DNA from: Undaria pinnatifida
Lineage: Eukaryota; Sar; Phaeophyceae; Laminariales; Alariaceae
Assembly: GCA_012845835.1 (NCBI GenBank)
Contig: JABAKD010000005.1
Location: 3,848,155-3,912,154 of the forward strand
Direction: 5' to 3'
Length of the DNA stretch: 64,000 nt
Positions 54,701-63,700 of the stretch are shown piece by piece. The translations under genes were made by a program, and so were the position numbers. The notes under the pieces were generated by a model. It did not search any database. It worked only from the letters and a program-made list of their open reading frames with translations, and had not been told where the DNA came from. Every line of letters starts with the position of its first letter. Position 1 is the stretch's first letter.

Positions 54701-57700
54701 CCTATGCCTCCCAAGGTGCAATTATCGGATCCCTGATCTGCTTCAAGGTCGGTGACTACCTGGGTAGACGCCGAGAGCTGCTCATCTCGGCCGTGCTTTT
54801 CTTCTTCGGCTCTGTCGTTGAAGCTTTGTCGGGGTCGTCGTACTGGTCGGGAAGCTGGGGTCTGGTTGTGCTCATGATCGGACGCGTCTTTTATGGCATC
54901 GGCTGTGGGTTCGCCATGCACGGGGTAAGTTAGGAAGGCGTTTTTTTTGTGTGTTCGGGGAGGCTGGGGGTGGGGGGAGGGAAGATGGAAGAGGGGTAGG
55001 GGGTAGTGTTGGGTGACTTGGTGTAAGGTGTCGGGGCTGGTTGTGCTCATGGTCGCACGAGTGTTCCTACGGCATCTGCTGTGGGTTTGCAATGTGTACG
55101 GGGGTGAGTTGGTGTAAGGTGTCGGGGCTGGTTGTGCTCATGGTCGCACGAGTGTTCCTACGGCATCTGCTGTGGGTTTGCAATGTGTACGGTGCGAGCT
55201 TGGGAGGCGTTTGGGAGAGGTGCGGGGGTTAGTGTAAGGTAAGGTAGTGTACGAATATGCGGTAAGGTGCGATTCGGGTGAGTATTTTATGGGATCTGCT
55301 GTGGCTTCGCCATATCCGGGGTGAGTTATGGAGGCGTTTTGGGGGAGGATAAGGGGGGGGAGGAGGGGTGGGGGGGCTGGCGTAGAGTAAAGCGGTGTAC
55401 GACATACGGTAATGTGCGATTCGGGCGAGTATTTTGTGGGATCGGTTGTGGGTTCGCCATGCACGGATTGAGTTTGAGAGGCGTTTGGGGGAGGGGGTGG
55501 GAGGTGGGGGGGTTAGTGTTGGGTAAGTTTGTGCGCGATATACGGTAAGGTACGATGCGATAGAAGCAACGAGGCGGGAGGTTATGTTTGTGGACTAGGC
55601 GGTCTAGACTTACTGTAGTATACTAGTGTTAGTGCTCCGCCTAAATCGGTCGATGGAGGCGAGGGCGGAGCTCCTAAGGGTATCTCAGTAATTGATACTT
55701 GTTCACCGCGGTAGAGTGGGTACTCTCAAGTCGCTGCTGGAGTATCCTGATGATCTGCTGCGGCGGCCTTGGCGGCATCGGTGGCGCCATCGGAGGTCCC
55801 CCTCGCGATATAGGGTTCGGTGGTGCTCCTCTTGGGGCTGCCTGTGGACCCCATCGTCCTCCGATTCCGAAGGGTGACGGTAGGGAGGGAGGGGACATCT
55901 GATTGTACCCGCGTCCCGCTCCTACAGGATTTGCCGGTCCTGCTGCCCCTCGTCCTGTACCGCCCTGTGGGCCCCATCCAACCTGACCGCCCTGTGGTGA
56001 GCCTCCAGCCTGGCCGTTCTGTGGCGGGCCACCCTGTGGTGGGCCTCCTCTCGGGTAAGGTGCACCAAAAGGTCCCCAAAAAGGTTCCCCTCTTCCTGCC
56101 ATGGCCGTTTGGTGACCCGGTTGAGTTTTTCCCTCCAATCACTCCTCCCCCCCCTTCCCCGGGAAACGTCGGCTGAGGACGATGGGGTCCACAGGCAGCC
56201 CCAAGAGGAGCACCACCGAACCCTATATCGCGAGGAGGACCTCCGATGGCGCCACCGATGCCGCCAAGGCCGCCGCAGCAACAACAGCCAGGGTATGCTA
56301 GCCAACACCAGCCAGGGTTCGCTGGCCAACAACAGCCAGGGTTTGCTGGCCAACAGCGAACCCTGGCTGATGGTCTATCTAGCACGTATATGCGAATGTA
56401 GTATACTAGTGTTGGTGCTCCGCCTAAATCAATCGGTGGGGGCGAGGAGAGAGCTCCTACGGGTATCTCAGTAATTGGTGCTTCTTCACCGCCGTAGAGG
56501 CGGTATTCTCAAGTCGCTGCTGGGGTATCCTGATGATCTCTCTATTAATAGCACATACATGTAATATGCGCGATCGGTGTATCACACACAGCTTGCAAAG
56601 ATGAGTTTCGACAAAATCTTCGATCTCACATCTGGAGTGTATTTTTCGGTGTTCGTGTTTTTGTTATATATGCGTCCGGTGTTTGGATCTGTCCTCGCCA
56701 TATACAGATCCTGTACACCATGTCATAATGTGAGCTACAGGATCTACTTTAGATTTTCTGTATGATCTAGATGATCTAGATGATCTAGATGATCTAGATG
56801 ATTTATATTATCTATTGCTGTCATGGTGGTGACGAGTCCAGCGATCCCTGTCTTATTGCGCGTAAGTCGATCCAGGGACAGGTGCCGCATAGTAGTATGA
56901 AGTTTACACGAGAGTAAATATCTTAAACCAGCCTTCAGCGAATTCTCATATCAAAATAATGATAACGCCGCCCGAAACTGTCCTCTCCTGGCATGTTTGT
57001 TTGGAAGGCTCCGGCGTACATCGGCGAAATGTCTCCGTCAGCTGTTAGGGGTGTCCTGGTTTCCATGAAGGAAGCGATGATCGTAGTGGGGATGCTGCTG
57101 GGGTACTCTTTGGGGTGGGTGCTTGACGACACCGCTGGCGGGTGGAGGTGGACGTACGGTGTGGCTTCGGTCCCGGCGGTGGCGATGCTTGTGGGGATGT
57201 ACGGCATGCCTCCCTCGGCTAGGTAAGATATTGGTTGGTTGATTGGGGTTTTTAGATGGATTTGAGTTGGCTTTTTGTTTTTTGGAGAAATATATTCTCG
57301 TTGATTCTGAGTTGGTTTGAATTTTCTCTTGAGTTGGTTTTTGATGATTTTTCATAATATTGTTGGGATAGTGATTGTTGACGATTTTGCTGTTTTGTTT
57401 ACTCATTGCTGGGCAGTGTACGGCTCGCTCTCCTCGGCCAGGTGATAATCTGGACTTGGTGTAGTTGGATTTGGTTAGGACTTGATTTTATTTCACAATG
57501 GGTTTATAGTTTTTGTTTTTTGTTGTTTGTTGGTGTTGGTGTTGGCGTTGTTGGCGTTGGCGTTGCGGCTGTTGTTGACGTTGTTGGCGTGGCGTTGCTG
57601 CTGCTGCTGTAGTTTTGCCGATTCTTGCTGTTTTTATTTTCTTCTGCTCGCTGTGTGACAGGTGGCTGGTGTTCTCGGGACGGATAGACGCCGCGCGCAA

Positions 57701-60700
57701 ATCGCTGCAGTTTGTCACGCCGGGAATATCGGAGCTGGCCGTCGCTGAGATTCAGGTATGTACAAGCAAGGTCATGATAGCATGACGCAACCCTCCTGCT
57801 GAGTAGGGTGTGTGTTCGACGTGCATCGTTGTCTTATGATAGGTGGATAATACTAACCAAAATGGTTTCATCGTTAGTGCGTATTTTGTTTGTGTACTGC
57901 ATGTTGCTAATATTTCTTTCTAAGGCGGTCTTGACCCCTATGCGTCATTTTTTTTTTTGCATGTTTTTCCTCTGTGGAATTGTGGAATTTTCTCCGGATT
58001 ATTTCGCGGCCGGTCGGGGGGTGGGGGTCGTTTTTTTGGTGAACACGCCTCCTCGATATATGTCCTGCTGCTTGCACGCGGTGAGTTTTACGCTAGAGCG
58101 ACCCCCCTCCCCCCTCCCCCGCCCAAATGTCCTCGAAAATAGCCAATAATCCATTAATGATGTGTGTGTGTTTTTTAAGCTCTGAACGAACAATTACAGC
58201 ATGCCAGCATGTTTGCTGTGGTGTTGGTTTTAAGGTTAGTTGGAAGTGCGAGCGGATAAATATCTTCCTGTCGACCTGTATGCTATCACTATGTTATGGT
58301 ATCCTCTCTACAGTGGGGCGTTATGATTAATGGAAGCTGTCCCCTTTATAGCTGGCAGGCGTTATCGCCTGCCTGAACGAGCGGCTCCGCCCCCCCTTCT
58401 GTCAGAAGGTGTGAGGGGGACAGCATGCAACTAGTACCAGGGGTGTGACATCCAAGCAACCCTCGTGTGAAGCGACCATTACAAAGCCACAGGCATCCCT
58501 GCATATCAGAGGTCGGCCCCTAGGTCCATACTACCTCATACATGTCTGGAACCATAAGGGCCGGTTGTTAATTTGTATCATGTGTATGAATACCTAACAT
58601 GGCCATTGCTTTTCCGGGCAGGGTGGTGCCTGGTTTTATTTGTCATCCTTCTCAGCGTGTATCTGTCTCCACGCTCCACGTACATGGCTTGCATTGTAGT
58701 ATGCTCAGCTTTAACAAACTTGTCTGTCTGTCTGTCTGTCTGCCTGTCTGTCTGCCTGTCTGTCTGCCTGCCTGCCTGTCTGCCTGTCTGTCTGCCTGTC
58801 TGTCTGCCTGTCTGTCTGCCTGTCTGTTCGCCGGTCTCTCTGCCTGTCTGTCTTTTTCTGTCGGTCTGCTCGTCTGTCCGCTTTTCTGTCTGTCTGTGTG
58901 TGGTGTGCATGTGCGTGGGTTTCAACTTGTCCTGCCAGGCGTCTGCCGAAAAGACTCAAGGGCAGGAGGCCGGTTTCGATGTGCTGATGGGGCCGACGTG
59001 CAAGAACGCGCTTATTGTCGGACTCGGGCTGGTCACGCTGCAGCAGGTGACTCAACATTCGGCATCCTCATGTTGACCTACTGTTGCCCTGCTTGCTGTT
59101 GCTGGTCTTGTTGGGAGGTGGTGGTGACTGAACACACTAGCTCTTGTGCTGTTGGTGTGGATATTATTGCTGTTTTTGCTAGTGCAAACAAACAATCCTA
59201 CGGTGGATGGGGAAAAACAAAGCTTAAGATCACCACACTTCCACGATTTTTCATAGATGCCGTGTGTCAAGTCAATGTAACTCGTTTGCGTTCGCAATCC
59301 AGCTGGTTTTCTGGCGTGTCCTCGGTTCTCGTGTGATAGCGACAGCGTGAGCTGTCCCTCCCGGCGGTCCCCGTTGCTACTCCGGCAGCGCGAGCTGCCG
59401 TTGTATACGGATGCGTGAGTATGTTGAACCGACCTGAACCCTGGGGGTCAGATGCGGTGGAGATAGCCACCCGGAACGGCATCATTCCGGGCAGTGTGGG
59501 ATTTGCGCAAGCTCACCCACTAAAGGCCGTTCTTATCGGAGATGTGAATTTTCTAAATTTCCTCTTTTTTTTCCAGGATCACCATGAAAGATCGTCTGCA
59601 TTATTATCGAGCGCGGAGTTGTTTTGTCTTTTTTTTCCCCTGGTTTTTGAAAGCCGGGCCTTGAAAAGAGACCGCCACCACCCACACCAGCAGTCACGTG
59701 CGTCGTCACACAGCAAGCATGAGCGAACATCCCGGAAGACCGCAGAGGAAAGCGCCCAGGCCAAGTAGATTCGTGGAATCCGGCGACAGCAGCCCCTCCC
59801 TGGTGTCACGAACGTGCCGAGCACGACGAGGACACCAGCGATATAGCCTTCTTCATGTTTCTGCGCCTCGTGTCTGGATAATTGGGAAGGCTGAATCGTT
59901 GTTTCGTCCGACCCGAGGATGAGTCCTCCGGAGGCCCAGGCCGCTTCCTTACATCGGCCATAAGGTTGGACCAACCTGGTCAACGTTCAAAGCTACCCGG
60001 TGGTCCCAGCGTTGAGCCACGGCGCTTGTCGGAGCACTGCCTCTGAAATATGGAAATCGACGACAGGATTTCCTGACTCATGACTGTTAACTTTTCCATA
60101 TTTTTTGGGGCTGAAGAATTTCACAAATTATGACAGAACACCTCCGTACTTTAAGACACATGTCACAAATGTGGAAACTTGAGAAAGTTAGGAAATTTAA
60201 GACAGAAAAAGGTCTCCGATAAGAACGGCCCTAACAAAAAAAAACCGGCCACGAGAAAACAGCCTGACGCCGGACTTGGTCCAGTTACGATCCACACTAC
60301 CCATTTCAGGCGTTGGTCGTCTTTTTGCTAACTCGTTGTTGTTGTTGTTGTTGTCACGACGACGTTGCCCTACGTTTTTCGGCCGTTCGTTTTATGCGGT
60401 CCCCTACAAACTCTTGTCGCTGATTGCCTTTTTCTTTCGTCTGTCTGTTTGTCTGTTCCCGTACGATTTGTGAACCGTCTCCGAATGTTTTCCGGAATGG
60501 TACGGGACGCGAGCAGATCACCGGACAACCTAGCGTCCTATACTACGCCGACACGATCTTCGAGGACGTGGGTCTGTCCAGCAGCTCTTCGGTCCTTGTT
60601 GCCGCGTTCAAGCTGCTCGCTACGCTTTGCGCCGTGTTCACCGTCGACAAGCACGGCAGGTGACTACTATTTGTATGCATCAGCTATGATATACTATGCG

Positions 60701-63700
60701 TGTGTATGTATATTCCACATTTTTTTTTTCTTTCTTTCCTGGGGTATTCTTCCACTCCAGAGTGACTGGAGCTTGTCCTGTGACCAACGAACGTGGGTTA
60801 TGCGGGTTAATGTTCCGATATCACCCGCTACCGGGTAACCGTCCCCACTAGCAAGATATGACGGCGTTTTCATTGCGGGTGTTCCGAACCCCCCCCCCCC
60901 CCCAGTTAGTTGACGAAGCGTCGACAGCTAATGTATACTTTTTCAGGGCTTTTCATGGATCATGACCCGGCCCATGGGCCAGCTCAGGACGTTATCAAAC
61001 TCTCGCGATCCGGTCGGGTCGGGCCTTGAGGTGTTCGAAATCTCACAGGTCGAGTCAGCGGCGGGTCAGGAGGTGGTAAAACATCACGGGTCGGGTCGGA
61101 CCACCTTGACCCGACCCGACCCGCGAGAAACGACCCGACCCGTGAACAGCCCCGACATTTTTATATGACAAACATGAACAACAGCAACGTATGTACAAGG
61201 TTCCACACGTCGGGCGGATCATCGATTCCCAGTTGATGATCTAGATCGTTCAGGAAGATTTGCATGGTCTGGCAGCTCATGTTGCCGGGTGGGAGCCGTA
61301 CGATCTGAGTGATCTATCTAGCACATGTATGCGTCCGATGTTTGGATCTGTCCTGGCCATATACAGATCCTGTATACCATCTCAAAACGTGAGCTACACT
61401 GTAGATTATCTGTATTATCTCTATGATCTATATCGTGATTTGTCCGAGGTGTGAAATGTTTTCGGGGTTGGATCTGTACTCTACAGATCCAGATCCTGCA
61501 CAATATCTCATCGTAACGGCAGATATAGGATCTACCGTACATGATCTGTGTTATCTATATGATCTGTATGATCTAGATGATCTGTCCGAGGTGTGCAATG
61601 TTTTCGGGGTTGGATCTGTACTCTACAGATCCGGATCCTGCACAATATCTCATAACGGCAGGTACATGATCTATATGATCTAGATCGTGATCTGTCCGTC
61701 CGACGTATGCAAGGTTTCCCTTCGGATTTGGCGTTGCGTTGCAGTCGCGGGGGTTGTCGCAAGTTGAAAAGGGAGAGCACAAACAGGAGTTCGTTCCTCC
61801 TGGTACTCGTCGTGGCCAACGGGCGAGAACGAAGAACTAAAAAATACAAAACGACGCCAAGCGTGGGACTGTAGTCCCGTGGCAGGTTTCTCTTTAGCAT
61901 GGGGAGGTGTGGAGACACACCGAGGTGGGTTGTGTGCGTAACCGCATGCTCGAGGGTCAGCGATGAGGGAACACCTCGGAATGCCCCTGAGAAGCCAGGA
62001 TGGTCTTGAAGGATTATAGTGATAACGAGGCGGTACGATCCAGGGGATGGGGCTTGATATTCACAAACGCCACGGGGTGAATGACTGGGCAGCAAGCAAC
62101 ACCGACCAGCCCAAACGAGTTCATGGTTTCTTCTATGTAGCTTGTACTCAGTGCAGATGGCATATGGTATGATAGGCTGAGCGGTAACTCGTTGGGCTGG
62201 TCGGTGATGCTTGTCCGGTCAATTGCGCGGTGGGTGATTGTTGTTTGTTCAGCTTTTCAGGGCTTTCTGCGTTTTTTTCTTGGCTTTTTTGCTCGTAGAA
62301 CAGAACGCCTGTGATTTCCTTTTTCGACTCGCTTTGTTAACCCCCACAAGTTGAAGCCAACGGGAGACGTTAGCGATTAAACTTGTCTTCATGTCACATT
62401 GTAATACAGTAGGTGGCCCCATATAGTGCGGGTATGTGTCACGAAAATTTACCCGCACTATACCGGGCACCCGCACTATATAAAAACCGGCCACTATAGA
62501 GGGGTCTATATTGTGCCAAACGATTTCACTCGCACAATATCGGACACCCGCACTATGTGACCCGCACTATATAGGGCCACCTACTGTACCAGGTATCCTG
62601 TTACGGTGAAGATTGAAATTTCCGACGAATCCCCCCCCCCCCCCGGTTGCTGTCCTGGTCGCCTTTTTATATCGTGAACTCCTTTTGTGCTGCAGAGTGA
62701 AGTTGCTGACGATCGGGTGCTCCCTGATGTTCGTGGCGCTGCTTATCCTCACGGTGTCCTTCATGTTCGACTACGTGTCCGAGGAAGACTGCAACGATTA
62801 CACGCTACAGAGTTCCTGCAGCGCTTACTCCGACAAATGTGAATGGTAAGGAGCCGTATTTGGCTTTGCGTGGCTTTGCGTGGCTTTGCTTTGCTCCTCC
62901 CTCGCCGTGTTTGTATTTGTCTCTCTGGTCAGCTCCCATTATAGGGTAAACTGGACCCGCCCTCACCTCCACCTCACCCCCCCCCTCCACTTGTCACCCC
63001 ACCCCTCACCCCCGTCGCCTCCACCCCCCGTCCCCCATCCCCCGCCTTCACCGCCTCCCTACACCCCCCCACACGCCCCCGCATCCACCTTAATCCCCAA
63101 CCCCTACCTCACCTCCACCCCCGCTTTCACCCCCGCCCCTACCCCCACCCTCCGCCGCACCCCACCCCAACCCCCAACCCCCACCCCAACCCCACCTCCG
63201 CCCTACCCCCCCCCCCCCCACCGCCAGCACCCGCTCCACCTGAGTTCCACGCATCCCAACCCCCACCCCAACCACCACCAAATATGCAGGTCTTCGTCTT
63301 TAATATATCCCCCCACCCGATCCCCACCTCCTCCTTCACCCCATGGCTCCCCACCAGGGACATTGGTTGCTCCTGCATGACCCCCGCCACCCCACCGCCC
63401 ACCCCACCCCACCCCCACCTCCTCTTTCACTCCATAGACTCCCGCCAGGGACACTGGTTGCTCCTGCATGACCCCTGCCACCCCACCGCCGCTCCCACAC
63501 CTGCACCCCACCCGTGCCCCCCCCCCCCCCCCCCCAACCAAACGTTTTAGTAGTCGTAGTAAATGTATTCACCCACCCGCACCTTCACCCCCTCCACCGC
63601 TATCCCCGCTACCCTCCACCTCCACCACCGCCTCAACCCCCAAGTGTTTTTTTGATGATCTGAAATGCGATTCCCCCCCCCCCCACCCCTATGTTTTCTC

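Noticed and set aside
58573-59336. 245-codon Cys/Val-rich plus ORF and minus Asp/Arg/Gln ORFs
   Set aside because: Driven by the CTGT/CTGC microsatellite; the real exon here is 58939-59046 in another frame context.
61532-62095. 187-codon minus ORF in transporter intron 7
   Set aside because: Half lies in a GATCT tandem repeat; no recognised domain.
62880-63550. Pro-rich plus ORFs and Gly-rich minus ORFs
   Set aside because: Composition of a C-rich intron, interrupted by acceptor echoes.
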